Notes: generated from the sequence alone by a model not told the origin. A stretch of 64,000 bases of DNA from Methylocystis bryophila (GCF_027925445.1 NZ_AP027149.1:4352501-4416500); one strand, 5' to 3'; positions 8,413 through 17,211 are shown, numbered from the stretch's first letter. Translations and numbers: made by a program.

Positions 8413-8517
8413 CGACGCCGTCCTCCACGTCCTGGCGCTAGAGCCGCGCTATGCGCCGTTGACGCCGCGACGCGTCATTCCTACTGTGCGCCCCCCTCCC
8501 CCTCCTCACAGGCGCCA

Positions 8518-10218
8518 ATGTCCCCGCTTCCCGCTGAAACCGCCGTTTTCCCTTCCGATCTTGTCGAAGCCGCGCGCGTCTCGCCCGCCTGGCCCTTCGA
8601 GGAGGCGAAGAAGCTCGTCAAACGCGTCGAGGCCACGGGGCAGAAGCATGTGCTGTTCGAGACGGGCTACGGCCCCTCGGGCCTGCCGCATATCGGCACC
8701 TTCGGCGAAGTGGCGCGCACCTCCATGGTGCGCCACGCCTTCCAGGTTCTGACCGAAGGCCGGATCACAACGAAGCTCCTCGCCTTTTCCGACGACATGG
8801 ACGGGCTGCGCAAGGTCCCCGACAATATCCCCAATAAGGAGCTCGTCGCGAAGCATCTCGGCAAGCCGCTCACGCAGGTGCCGGATCCTTTCGGCACGCA
8901 TGAAAGCTTCGGGGCGCACAACAACGCCCGCCTGCGCGCCTTCCTCGACGCCTTCGGCTTCGACTATGAATTCGCTTCCTCGACGCATTACTACTGCACG
9001 GGCCGCTTCGACGAGGCGCTTTTGCGCCTGCTCGCGCGCTATGACGCCGTCATGGAGATCATGCTGCCGACCTTCCGCGAGGAGCGCGCGGCGACCTATT
9101 CTCCCTTCCTGCCCGTCCACCCCAAGACCGGCGTCGTGATGCAGGTCCCGCTCACGGGACGGAGCGTCGACGCCGGCACGATCGATTGGCGCGATCCGCA
9201 GACCGGCGAGGACTTCACGACGCCCGTCACCGGGGGCCATTGCAAGCTGCAATGGAAGCCCGATTGGGCGATGCGCTGGCACGCGCTCAGCGTCGACTAT
9301 GAGATGGCCGGCAAGGACCTCATCGACTCGGTCAAGGTCTCGAGCGCGATCGTACGCGCGCTCGGGGGCAAGCCGCCCGAGGGCTTCAACTACGAGCTGT
9401 TCCTCGACGCCGAGGGGCAGAAGATTTCGAAGTCGAAGGGCAATGGGCTGACGATCGACGAATGGCTGACCTATGCGAGCCCCGAGAGCCTCGCGCAGTT
9501 CATGTATCAGAAGCCGACGGCCGCGAAGCGTCTACACTTCGACGTGATCCCGAGGAACGTCGACGACTATCTCGCCTTTCTCGACGCCTATCCGCGTCAA
9601 GCCTGGAAAGAGCGGCTCGGCAATCCCGTCTGGCACATTCACGGCGGCAACCCGCCGCAGCCCGAGGTTCTGCATCATCGGGGCGAGACCGACGCCAAGG
9701 GGACGACCGTCAGCTTCGCGATGCTGCTCAATCTCGCGACCGTCGCCAATGCGGAAGAGCCGGGCGTGCTCTGGGGCTTTCTGCGTCGCTACGCGCCGCA
9801 GGCCTCGCCCGAGAACCACCCCCGTCTCGACAAGCTTGTCGGCTATGCCGTCGCTTATTTTCGCGACTTCGTGCGGCCCAAGAAGCGCTACCGGGCGGCT
9901 GACGAGACCGAGCAGGAGGTGCTGCAGAAGCTCTCGGACGCGCTGGCGGCGCTTCCCGAGGGCGCCGATGGCGAGGCGATCCAGACGGCGCTCTACGATC
10001 TCGCCCGCACCGTGCCGCGCTATCAGGATTTGAAGGCCAAGGGCGCGACGCCGGAGCGCCCGGGCGTCTCCAATGATTTCTTCAACATGCTCTACGCCGT
10101 GCTGCTCGGCGAGGAGAAGGGCCCGCGCTTTGGGTCCTTCGCGGCGCTCTACGGCGTTCAGGAGACGCGCGCGCTCATCGCGCGGGCGCTTGCGGGGGAA
10201 TTGGCGGGAAACCGATAG
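8518..10218 (+). CDS. lysK: lysyl-tRNA synthetase, class I
   Basis: A 566-residue class I LysRS, the archaeal-type enzyme found in many alphaproteobacteria instead of the class II lysS product. It shows the HIGH-equivalent in PSGLPHIGTFGEV (about residue 57) and the KMSKS-equivalent EGQKISKSKGNGLT (about residue 300). Between them lies the Rossmann insert with FASSTHYYCTGRFDEALL. Length is typical. It stands alone on the plus strand, upstream of a convergent hypothetical gene. No tRNA gene was seen next to it. Confidence 0.96.
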   Translation: MSPLPAETAVFPSDLVEAARVSPAWPFEEAKKLVKRVEATGQKHVLFETGYGPSGLPHIGTFGEVARTSMVRHAFQVLTEGRITTKLLAFSDDMDGLRKVPDNIPNKELVAKHLGKPLTQVPDPFGTHESFGAHNNARLRAFLDAFGFDYEFASSTHYYCTGRFDEALLRLLARYDAVMEIMLPTFREERAATYSPFLPVHPKTGVVMQVPLTGRSVDAGTIDWRDPQTGEDFTTPVTGGHCKLQWKPDWAMRWHALSVDYEMAGKDLIDSVKVSSAIVRALGGKPPEGFNYELFLDAEGQKISKSKGNGLTIDEWLTYASPESLAQFMYQKPTAAKRLHFDVIPRNVDDYLAFLDAYPRQAWKERLGNPVWHIHGGNPPQPEVLHHRGETDAKGTTVSFAMLLNLATVANAEEPGVLWGFLRRYAPQASPENHPRLDKLVGYAVAYFRDFVRPKKRYRAADETEQEVLQKLSDALAALPEGADGEAIQTALYDLARTVPRYQDLKAKGATPERPGVSNDFFNMLYAVLLGEEKGPRFGSFAALYGVQETRALIARALAGELAGNR

Positions 10219-10310
10219 TCGAGGCTTCAGGTCCTGAGATCCGATGCGTCTCCAATGGGTAGCTGAAACACGCTGACCGTCCACATTTCCGACGTGACCT
10301 TTCTCCTCGC

Positions 10311-10958
10311 CTACTTCGTTTGTTCGAGCGGAGCGTTGTACTCGATTCTTTTGTATGAGACGTCAATTTGTGAGCTTGGAATAGGGCCTATGCGACCGCG
10401 AGGGAATTCAACGACTGTGTGATATTCCGCATGGTATTCATGAGTTGGGGGATTGAACGGAAGTGATGGCCGGCCAAACTCATCAAAATCCCGGCGGCAC
10501 TGAACGCGCTCACGGGATATATTTCTGCAGTCAAACCTGCTAAGGCGCAAGAACGGTTCGAGCTCCTCACTCTCAGAAATTTGGGCGAACCTCTCGCGAA
10601 GCCGCTCTTCAACTTTGGAGCAATCCAGCGTCCGGCGTCCTTTTCCCTCAGGCACAGTTGTTTCAAAGCAAATATTCCGGATAGTAGCAATAGCGCTATC
10701 CAGTTCTCCCCTAGGCGGGTTAGAACCCTCATTATCATCATCATAAATATCCATCGTCTCGACTATAGAGTCCTTGGCTAATGAACTCAGCCCGCCAGGC
10801 GGCAGCAAAATACAAGTCACAAGCGTGAGCAGAACGCCGACAGACCGGCTACCGGGGACTTCAGTGCTCGCGTCAGACGCGCGACGGAGATGCCGGCGCC
10901 TTTTACCACGGAAAAGTAGCGCTGCAGAGAAGAGCGCGAGGGCTTGATCAAATTTCAT
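10311..10958 (-). CDS. hypothetical protein with an N-terminal membrane segment
   Basis: A 215-residue protein with one clear hydrophobic segment at about residues 38-55 (SVGVLLTLVTCILLPPGGL), suggesting a membrane anchor or long signal peptide. The rest is polar with four cysteines (IRNICFE, TLDCSKVEE, RFDCRN, VQCRR) that could pair in the periplasm. Base composition is less GC-rich than the neighbours (AATTTG and TTCAAC-rich codons), which suggests later acquisition. I do not recognise the family. Confidence 0.55.
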   Translation of the reverse strand: MKFDQALALFSAALLFRGKRRRHLRRASDASTEVPGSRSVGVLLTLVTCILLPPGGLSSLAKDSIVETMDIYDDDNEGSNPPRGELDSAIATIRNICFETTVPEGKGRRTLDCSKVEERLRERFAQISESEELEPFLRLSRFDCRNISRERVQCRRDFDEFGRPSLPFNPPTHEYHAEYHTVVEFPRGRIGPIPSSQIDVSYKRIEYNAPLEQTK

Positions 10959-11097
10959 CTATCCTAACCTCCCGCAAATCGTCCTTATCCCTTCGGCGTC
11001 GGTCACGAAGCGCTCATTGAGTCAGCACCTCTCTCCGGCCTGCCCCGCAGGGGAGCTGTCTTGCGCGCTTGTATCCAATAAGATTCACCGCGTTTGC

Positions 11098-11402
11098 ATG
11101 TTCGTCATCCTTGGTTCGTCCGAATTCGACGCGTGGCTGTCCTCTCTCCTGGACCACAAGGGAAGGCCAGAATTCTGGCGCGCTTGCGAAGCGCCACGTT
11201 CGGCAATTTCGGCGATTGCGCTTCGGTGGGGGAAGGCGTTTTCGAAATGCGCCTCCACTTTGGACCCGGCTACCGTGTCTATTATGTGCGTGCGGAGAAA
11301 CCGATCTATCTCCTGCTGATCGGAGGCGACAAATCCACGCAAAAGATGGACATAGTCCGCGCCAAAGAGATGGCGCGAGCGATCGAGGAGACGAATCGAT
11401 GA
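11098..11402 (+). pseudogene. HigB/RelE-like addiction-module toxin, frameshifted
   Basis: The toxin is split over two frames. From the ATG at 11098 the first frame gives MFVILGSSEFDAWLSSLLDH, and from about 11163 the next frame gives KARILARLRSATFGNFGD, then GVFEMRLHFGPGYRVYYV and LLLIGGDKSTQ. Together these follow the family's normal order (FxxWLxxLxDxKGKARILARL). One base seems to be missing within CACAAGGGAAGGCC near 11160. A start at the ATG at 11094 reads through in one frame but replaces the true N-terminus with unrelated residues. Its stop overlaps the antitoxin ATG (ATGA). It may be a real loss of function, a sequencing error or rescue by frameshifting. Confidence 0.75.
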
Positions 11403-11734
11403 CGACCACCTTTGCCCCCTTCGACGCCGCGGATTATCTCGATAGCGACGCGACGATCGCCGAATATCTCACAGCCGCCGCCGAGGACCCAAACAGCGAT
11501 GTCTTCCTCGCCGCGCTCGGCGACGTCGCCAAAGCGCGCGGCATGGCCCGGATCGCCAAGGACACCGGCCTCGGCCGAGAAAGCCTTTACAAGGCGCTCA
11601 GCGCCGGCGCCCATCCGCGCTTTGAAACCGTGAATGCGGTTTTGCAGGCTCTCGGTGTGAAAATCGCGATCGTCCCCGCGGGACCCGGACAGGACGACTC
11701 GCCGGCTGCCGGCGCGGCAGACCGCCACGCATGA
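11399..11734 (+). CDS. HigA-like helix-turn-helix antitoxin
   Basis: A 111-residue antidote protein of the type paired with COG3657-like toxins. The sequence runs FDAADYLDSDATIAEYLTAA, then DVFLAALGDVAKARGMARIA, with the helix-turn-helix in ARIAKDTGLGRESLYKALSA followed by NAVLQALGVKIAIVP. The toxin-first order is the normal one for HigBA. The ATG at 11399 overlaps the toxin stop. If the toxin is dead, this gene survives as a lone repressor or antidote. Confidence 0.88.
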   Translation: MTTTFAPFDAADYLDSDATIAEYLTAAAEDPNSDVFLAALGDVAKARGMARIAKDTGLGRESLYKALSAGAHPRFETVNAVLQALGVKIAIVPAGPGQDDSPAAGAADRHA

Positions 11735-11794
11735 GCCTGTTTGGACTTTCCAGAGTCATCGCCTCGCCCAGGCGGTCCGCCCGCGCTTCGCCGC

Positions 11795-13111
11795 TCAGGC
11801 TTCGTAAACCACCTCGCCCGCAACCATCGTGAGCTTCACAACGCCTTGCAGCAGCGCCTCGTCGAAAGGCGTGTTGCGGCAGCGCGAATGGAGCTTTTCC
11901 GGATCGACCACGAAGGGCTCGTCCGGGTCGAAGCGGATAAGGTCCGCCGGCGCGCCTTTTTGCAGCCGGCCCTGCTCCAGCCTCAAAATCTCGGCCGGGC
12001 GAGACGACATCGCGGCCAAGAGCCGCGGCAGAGTCACGGCGCCCGAATGCACGAGGCGCAGCCCCGCGGCGAGCATCGTCTCCAGGCCGATCGCCCCGAA
12101 CTCCGCCTCGCCGAAGGGCAGGCGCTTCGTCTCGACGTCCTGCGGATCGTGATCCGAGACGATCACGTCGATCAGCCCTTCCGCGAGCGCCCGGACGAGC
12201 GTCACCCGGTCTTCCTCGCAGCGCAGCGGAGGACGCAGTTTCAGAAAAGTGCGGTAGTGGCCGATGTCGGCCTCGTTCAAGGTCAGATGATTGATCGTCG
12301 TCCCGCAGGTGACGGGAAGTCCGCGCGCCTTTGCGGCGCGAAAAGCGTCCAATGACTGCGGCGCGGCGAGGATCGTCGCGTGATAGCGCGCGCCGGTCAG
12401 CGCGACGAGGCGCAGGTCGCGGTCGAGCGCGATGGTTTCGGCTTCGCCCGGCACGCCCGCAAGGCCGAGACGCATCGCCGTCTCGCCTTCGTTCATGACG
12501 CCACCGCCGGCGAGGTCGCGGTCCTGCGGGAAATGCGCGACGAGCGCGTCGAAGCCGCGCGCATAGGTCAGCGCGTAGCGCATGACGAGCGCATTGGCCA
12601 CCGACCGGCCGCCATCGCTGAAGCACGCAGCGCCCGCCTGTTGCAGCAAGCCATATTCCGCGATCTCGCGGCCGGCGCATCCCTTGGTCAACGCCGCCAT
12701 CGGCAGAACGCGCACGCGGCCCGTGTCGCGGGCGCGGCGCAGGACGAAATCAACGACGGCCGGATCGTCGACGACAGGCGAGGTCGTGGGGGAGGCGAGA
12801 ATCGTCGTGACGCCGCCCGCCGCCGCGGCCAGGCTCGCGGTCGCGATCGTCTCGCGATGTTCGGCGCCCGGCTCGCCCACGAAGGCCTGCATGTCGATGA
12901 GGCCGGGGGCGACGACGTCGCCGCCGCAGTCGATGACGCGCGCGCCCTCGGGCGCGAAGGTCGCTTCAGGCCCGATATCGGCGATGCGCCCGTCGAGCGC
13001 GAGCAAGCCGCCCAGCGTCTCGCTTCCGGTCGCCGGATCGACGAGACGGGCATTTTGGAAGAGCAGCGGCGGAGGCTTTGAAGCGCGAGACTCGGGCATG
13101 ACGCCGAGCAA
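11795..13111 (-). CDS. dihydroorotase-like amidohydrolase, metal ligands lost (PyrC' type)
   Basis: A 438-residue member of the dihydroorotase/amidohydrolase family with the family frame VIDCGGDVVAPGLIDM and a late VSDHDPQDVETKRLPFGEAE. The catalytic DxHxH metal motif is replaced: residues 73-77 read DMQAF, so both histidines are gone. Such non-catalytic PyrC' proteins usually sit behind pyrB and help hold aspartate transcarbamoylase together. No pyrB is present beside it here. A separate active dihydroorotase should exist elsewhere. An alternative start lies at the ATG at 13099. Confidence 0.85.
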   Translation of the reverse strand: MLGVMPESRASKPPPLLFQNARLVDPATGSETLGGLLALDGRIADIGPEATFAPEGARVIDCGGDVVAPGLIDMQAFVGEPGAEHRETIATASLAAAAGGVTTILASPTTSPVVDDPAVVDFVLRRARDTGRVRVLPMAALTKGCAGREIAEYGLLQQAGAACFSDGGRSVANALVMRYALTYARGFDALVAHFPQDRDLAGGGVMNEGETAMRLGLAGVPGEAETIALDRDLRLVALTGARYHATILAAPQSLDAFRAAKARGLPVTCGTTINHLTLNEADIGHYRTFLKLRPPLRCEEDRVTLVRALAEGLIDVIVSDHDPQDVETKRLPFGEAEFGAIGLETMLAAGLRLVHSGAVTLPRLLAAMSSRPAEILRLEQGRLQKGAPADLIRFDPDEPFVVDPEKLHSRCRNTPFDEALLQGVVKLTMVAGEVVYEA

Positions 13112-13243
13112 TAAGGGATTTCGAGGCGGGAGGGAATGTGGAGCCGGCTTGAGCTGGGAGGGCGGCTCTCACGGGTGGAAGACAAATGCCCCGCTGCTCT
13201 GCGACGCAGTATTTGCTACTATGAGAGCAACAAGGGAGTCGTC

Positions 13244-13516
13244 GTGGCCAATGTTCAAAAGCTGAGCGTGGCGCTCACGCCCGAAATCATCGCCATGCTC
13301 AAGGAAGCCGTGGCAAGTGGCGAGTACACCTCTACCAGCGAGGTGGTGCGCGACGCCTTGCGGTGCTGGAAAGCACAACGGACGGCGCATGAAGTCGACG
13401 CAGAAGAGCTGCGGCGGCTTTGGCGGGAAGGGGTTGCGTCCGAGACTTCGATAGAGGGCGAGGCTGTGTTCCATCGCCTGCGGGAAAAATACGCAAGCCA
13501 ACCGAAGAAAGGATGA
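13244..13516 (+). CDS. ParD-like antitoxin
   Basis: A 90-residue ribbon-helix-helix antitoxin. A GTG start at 13244 is preferred because AAGGGA at 13232-13237 sits at the right distance and the family sequence begins there (NVQKLSVALTPEIIAMLKEA, then STSEVVRDALRCWKAQ). A longer frame from 13136 adds residues unlike any ParD. It overlaps the toxin start by four bases. Its ribbon and helix resemble the ParD at 7772 only at the general family level, so the two pairs are not recent copies. Confidence 0.88.
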   Translation: MANVQKLSVALTPEIIAMLKEAVASGEYTSTSEVVRDALRCWKAQRTAHEVDAEELRRLWREGVASETSIEGEAVFHRLREKYASQPKKG

Positions 13517-13800
13517 GCCGACTTCTCCTTACAGAGAAAGCCGTTGGCGATCTTGAGAAGTTCGGCGACGACATCGCTCTTTACAGTCCGACGGGAGCCG
13601 AGCGGATAATCGCAAGGATTGAAGAAATCGTCAGCCTCCTGCGGGATTTCCCGCGAATTGGGACCCCACGGGACGACATCGAAAGGGGAATGCGGATTTT
13701 CCCCGTCGGCAATTACCTCATTTTATTCGGCGCGCTCGACGACGGAGTCGAGATCGTACGCGTGGTCGACGGCCGCAGCCATCCGAGGCGCTGGCTGTAG
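13513..13800 (+). CDS. ParE/RelE-like toxin
   Basis: A 95-residue toxin starting in the ATGA overlap with the antitoxin. The pattern is typical of ParE: LLLTEKAVGDLEKFGDDIAL, then GAERIIARIEEIVSLLRDFP with RIGTPRDDI, and GMRIFPVGNYLILFGALDDG ending in VEIVRVVDGRSHPRRWL. The PRIGxxRDDI and RVVDGRxxxRxL features are family signatures. It is intact and complete, so this module should be functional. Confidence 0.9.
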   Translation: MSRLLLTEKAVGDLEKFGDDIALYSPTGAERIIARIEEIVSLLRDFPRIGTPRDDIERGMRIFPVGNYLILFGALDDGVEIVRVVDGRSHPRRWL

Positions 13801-14064
13801 AGTCGACGCGCTCCAAACTTTTCGAATCGCTCACGTTTTTCGCCTTCAGGCGACCCCTACGCAGCGTGATCCAAAGAGCGTCCGGGTCGAGCGGAATCGC
13901 GCGATCGATTGAGCTTTGGAAGCGGAGTCAGAAACAACGAACGGCCCCGGCTGCGGTCACGAGGGCGCTTGCGTACGGCCTTGGCGGTTCGAACAGTCCG
14001 CGCCATTTCCTTTGAAAACTACTCGTTTTACCGCGGGTCTTCCCGCGGGGGAAAGGCGAAGAAG

Positions 14065-14259
14065 ATGCCCCTTGCGCAGATCATTCCCTTCGAGAGCGGC
14101 GCGCGTCCGCACCGTCTCAATCGTGAGCTCGAGAGCTGGCGCATGCGGCTGCGCCTTGCCTATGAAAGGCAATGGGACTGGCGCGCGCGCGAGATCTGCA
14201 AGCAGGAAATCCGCCGGCTGAGCGACCTCGTCCACGCGGCGCCGCCTGACGGAGAGTGA
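14065..14259 (+). CDS. small hypothetical protein
   Basis: A 64-residue basic protein, MPLAQIIPFESGARPHRLNR and onward, with a helical WRMRLRLAYERQWDWRAREI core that looks like a small amphipathic or coiled segment. The ATG at 14065 follows GGCGAAGAAG, a weak purine-rich site; a longer frame from 13909 has unconvincing residues. It lies between the second ParDE pair and the convergent fabI. The family is not recognised. Confidence 0.5.
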   Translation: MPLAQIIPFESGARPHRLNRELESWRMRLRLAYERQWDWRAREICKQEIRRLSDLVHAAPPDGE

Positions 14260-14282
14260 GTCGCGCGACGCGCGCTCTCTCC

Positions 14283-15143
14283 TTACTTATCTTGCGGCAA
14301 GAGCGACAAAAGATCCGCCATCTTGGGCGCCGCGGCGGGGTGCATCATGCCGACGACGTGATAGCCGGCGTCGACATGGAGGATCTCCCCCGTGACGCCC
14401 CGCGACATCGGCGAAAGCAGATAGACCGCGCTCTCGCCAACCTCCTCGATCGTGACGACGCGGCGCATCGGCGCGTTATACTCGTTCCACCGCAGAATGT
14501 AGCGGAAGTCGCCGATCCCCGAAGCCGCCGCGGTCTTGATCGGTCCCGCGGAGATCGCGTTGACGCGGATGTTCTTCTCGCCGAGGTCGGCGGCGAGATA
14601 ACGCACGGACGCCTCGAGCGCGGCCTTGGCTACGCCCATCACATTGTAATGCGGCATCCATTTCTCGGCGCCGTAATAGGTGAGCGTCAGCATTGAGCCG
14701 CCGTCCGTCATCAGCTTCTCGGCGCGCTGCGCCAGCGCGGTGAAGGAATAGCAGGAGATCAGCAGCGACTGAGTGAAGTTGTCCGCCGTCGTGTCGACAT
14801 ATCGGCCGTTAAGCTGGTCGCGGTCGGAATAGGCGAGGCAATGAACGAGGAAATCGAGCTTGCCCCAGAGTCGTTCGACTTCGGCAAAGACGGCGTCGAT
14901 CGTCTCGGTCTCGGCGACGTCGCAACGGCCGACGACATGCGCGCCAAGCTCGGCGGCAAGCGGCCGCACGCGCTTCTCCAGCACTTCCGCCTGATAGGTC
15001 AGGGCCAGCTCGGCGCCCGCCTCGCGGCAGGCCTTGGCGATACCATAGGCGATCGAGCGATTATTCGCGATGCCGAGGATCAGCCCCTTCTTTCCTGCGA
15101 GAACGCCGCTATGGGCGAGACGGGGCGAATCGGCTTGCGTCAT
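14283..15143 (-). CDS. fabI: enoyl-[acyl-carrier-protein] reductase (NADH)
   Basis: A 286-residue short-chain dehydrogenase-type enoyl-ACP reductase that performs the last step of each fatty-acid elongation cycle. The divergent nucleotide site GLILGIANNRSIAYGIAKA is diagnostic for FabI, and the catalytic Tyr-x6-Lys is in HYNVMGVAKAALE. The substrate loop NAISAGPIKTAAASGIGDF contains the lipid-binding region, and the C-terminal GEILHVDAGYHVVGM is typical. The N-terminal LAHSGVLAGKKG extension is slightly longer than in E. coli. Confidence 0.96.
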   Translation of the reverse strand: MTQADSPRLAHSGVLAGKKGLILGIANNRSIAYGIAKACREAGAELALTYQAEVLEKRVRPLAAELGAHVVGRCDVAETETIDAVFAEVERLWGKLDFLVHCLAYSDRDQLNGRYVDTTADNFTQSLLISCYSFTALAQRAEKLMTDGGSMLTLTYYGAEKWMPHYNVMGVAKAALEASVRYLAADLGEKNIRVNAISAGPIKTAAASGIGDFRYILRWNEYNAPMRRVVTIEEVGESAVYLLSPMSRGVTGEILHVDAGYHVVGMMHPAAAPKMADLLSLLPQDK

Positions 15144-15379
15144 CGTCGAATTCCTCGAACCTTTTGTGTTGCTTCAGGCCGCGCCCTGGCGCGCCTCTCG
15201 AACGGGATCGTTCGAACTGTGAGAATTTGCGCCAGATCAAAGCGCTGGGGCGAATTCAGATGCGCGTAAGCCCGCCAACCCTCGCGCAAATTCGCTCTAG
15301 CGCGGTTCGGCGACGAAGGAAACCCGCTCGATCGCGCCGCATTCAGCGCCATGGCGTGAAGGCGGAGCTCCGCCGCGAA

Positions 15380-15555
15380 AAAAGGAAACCGGCCTTGGCC
15401 TCGAGCCGAAAGCCGGTTTCCTTTTCACTTCAAAGGGCGCTTCCGCGCCTAGCGCGTTTCCCGCTCGAACGGAATCGTTCGAGCGGGAAACGCGCCAAAT
15501 CAAAAAGGTGGAGCATGTCCCGGAAAACCGCTTCGCACTTTTCCGGGACATGCTC
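15380..15555. repeat. cluster of three long perfect hairpins
   Basis: Within the 420-base gap between fabI and the next gene lie three inverted repeats. At 15380-15425, 14-base arms AAAAGGAAACCGGC/GCCGGTTTCCTTTT. At 15452-15495, 19-base arms around the loop GGAATC. At 15511-15555, 17-base arms beginning GAGCATGTCCCGG with an 11-base loop CCGCTTCGCAC. The last two are close relatives of the elements at 63 and 46140. A weaker TCGAACGGGATCGTTCGA palindrome lies at 15198. Confidence 0.85.
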
Positions 15556-15562
15556 TAGACTA

Positions 15563-15904
15563 TCAGTACCCGAAGAAGCCGTGCTCCGGGCTCGCGCCCA
15601 TGGCCGGATGCAGCGTGTCCAGCATGAAGGTCCCGGCCTGATAGGTGCCGACCGGATCAACTTCCGGATAGGCGCGCATCCGCGCATATTGCGTATAGGT
15701 CCCGACGGGAACCATGGGTCCCGGGTCGAGCCAGCTGCGGCGCTCGATGACGATGGGCTGGCGGCCTCCGGCATAAACATAAGTGTAGCCATAGTCGGCC
15801 CGGTGGCGCTTGTGCTTGGTCTTCGCCTCCGCGCTCGGGACAAGGGCCGGGACAAGGGCGATGACGAGGGCGAGCGCCGTCGCGGTTCCAAAAAACTTGC
15901 GCAT
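15563..15904 (-). CDS. small exported hypothetical protein
   Basis: A 113-residue protein whose start at 15904 is set by AGGAG seven bases upstream. It has a signal peptide (MRKFFGTATALALVIALVPA, ending SAEA) and a basic TKHKRHR stretch just after. The mature part is rich in Tyr, Gly and Pro (DYGYTYVYAGGRQP, PVGTYTQYARMRAYPE) and ends in HGFFGY. Such short proteins are common periplasmic or surface proteins in Hyphomicrobiales. No function can be assigned. Confidence 0.6.
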   Translation of the reverse strand: MRKFFGTATALALVIALVPALVPSAEAKTKHKRHRADYGYTYVYAGGRQPIVIERRSWLDPGPMVPVGTYTQYARMRAYPEVDPVGTYQAGTFMLDTLHPAMGASPEHGFFGY

Positions 15905-16019
15905 CTGCCGGGCTCCTTTCAAGCTCTGCCAACCCTGGAGACACTAGCCCATCGCTTCCGTAAGCGATAGGCCCGCGTCGCCGCAGAGCGGTGAAAAGCC
16001 CCCGTCTCTCAGTTCTTGG

Positions 16020-16865
16020 TTAGCGCGCCTTCTTTGCTGTTTTTGCGGGGAGAGCCGGGCTCGCCGCCCCGGGAGGGACGGAATGCGCAGCCATCCAATC
16101 CGCTTTCTCCGATGAGGCCGCCGCCACGGCGCAGGCCTGCCCGCGCAGCGGTTCGGCAAGCAGGAAGAACTTGTCCACGGCCGGCGCGGCGCCATTGGAG
16201 CGGAAGCTCAGTTGATCGACGAGGCATCCCAGCATTTTTCGATCGAAGGCCTGGCCCGGCCCGGCGCAGACCACGCCAGCGATTTCGACGCCGAGCTTGG
16301 CGCCGGCCAGTCGCAATGTCTGGCAGTCGCGCTCAACGCTCGCTCCTCCAAGGGTCTTGCCCGAGACTTTCGCCTCGGCGACCTCGAAGGCGCCAAAACG
16401 CGACGCAAAGGGCGACGGCGGTCCGCTCTTTACGATCTTGAGGCCGGCTTGTTCCGCCTCATGCGCGACATCGAGCGCGAATTCCGGATTGGCGCGCGCA
16501 TCGCCCGAAGCCTGGCGAAGGTCGAAACGCGCGAAAGCGGCGCTTTGACCGAATTGGCCGATCGTCAGGCTGTCGATGCGCACCACCTCTTCTCCGCTCG
16601 TCGCGACGACGCGGGATAGGCCGGCAAACTCTTGTGCGGGCAGATCGAGCTGGACCGCGGGCTGCGCCGCGACGGGCGGGCGGGCTTCCGCCGCTTCGCT
16701 CGGTCCGCTCTCGCTCGGCCGTCCCGAGAAGGCCCAAAAGCCGAGAAGAACGATAACGGCTGAGGCTCCGAGCCCGAGCGAGACTCGAACGCCAAACGGT
16801 CTCGCCTCGATGGGACCCCGGCGGGGTTCGAGGAGCCACTCTTTTTCCATTCCGCTGACGCTCAT
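16020..16865 (-). CDS. membrane-anchored hypothetical protein
   Basis: A 281-residue protein with a cytoplasmic N-terminus (about 1-27), one transmembrane helix (VSLGLGASAVIVLLGFWAFS, about 28-47), a Pro/Ala-rich linker and a periplasmic domain of about 200 residues. Four cysteines lie in the second half (RDCQTL, VVCAGP, LGCLV, QACAV). The predicted domain alternates short strands with loops. A GGAG element about seven bases before the ATG at 16865 supports the start. The family is not recognised and the neighbours give no hint. Confidence 0.6.
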   Translation of the reverse strand: MSVSGMEKEWLLEPRRGPIEARPFGVRVSLGLGASAVIVLLGFWAFSGRPSESGPSEAAEARPPVAAQPAVQLDLPAQEFAGLSRVVATSGEEVVRIDSLTIGQFGQSAAFARFDLRQASGDARANPEFALDVAHEAEQAGLKIVKSGPPSPFASRFGAFEVAEAKVSGKTLGGASVERDCQTLRLAGAKLGVEIAGVVCAGPGQAFDRKMLGCLVDQLSFRSNGAAPAVDKFFLLAEPLRGQACAVAAASSEKADWMAAHSVPPGAASPALPAKTAKKAR

Positions 16866-17143
16866 GACGCAACTCCGCCAGATTGATATTCCGGAGCGAT
16901 TTCCGACCGCAAAAGTCTGTCAGCTTTTGCGGGGCTCGCTTGGGCTCGCCGCGGGCGCTCGCGCGGGCGCAGACTACGGCCCGATTTCGCATCCAATTGT
17001 CGAAAATAAAGTTACCGAGCTCCCGCCTCGAGGCGGCATGGTTAAGGCGAGGTTGACGCCCTTGCGCTCGCTGGCGTGTTTGCACGGATCGTTCGAGCGC
17101 TAAGGAATGCGCTAAATCAAAAGTTGGAGCGAATTCTGATCGC

Positions 17144-17186
17144 AAAAAAAAAATAAGCAGCCGGCGAGACGTCCGACTGCTTATTT
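17144..17186 (-). terminator. Rho-independent terminator
   Basis: On the minus strand AAATAAGCAG pairs with CTGCTTATTT, with a further CCGG/CCG stem inside, followed by a run of ten T (seen as A on the plus strand at 17144-17153). It lies just beyond the stop at 17212 and should end that transcript. Confidence 0.85.
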
Positions 17187-17211
17187 GCCGACTGCTCGGG
17201 AGAAGTCGCCG

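Noticed and set aside
7700..13800. Prophage or genomic island
   Set aside because: Toxin-antitoxin pairs alone are not enough; there is no integrase, phage structural gene, tRNA or direct-repeat boundary.
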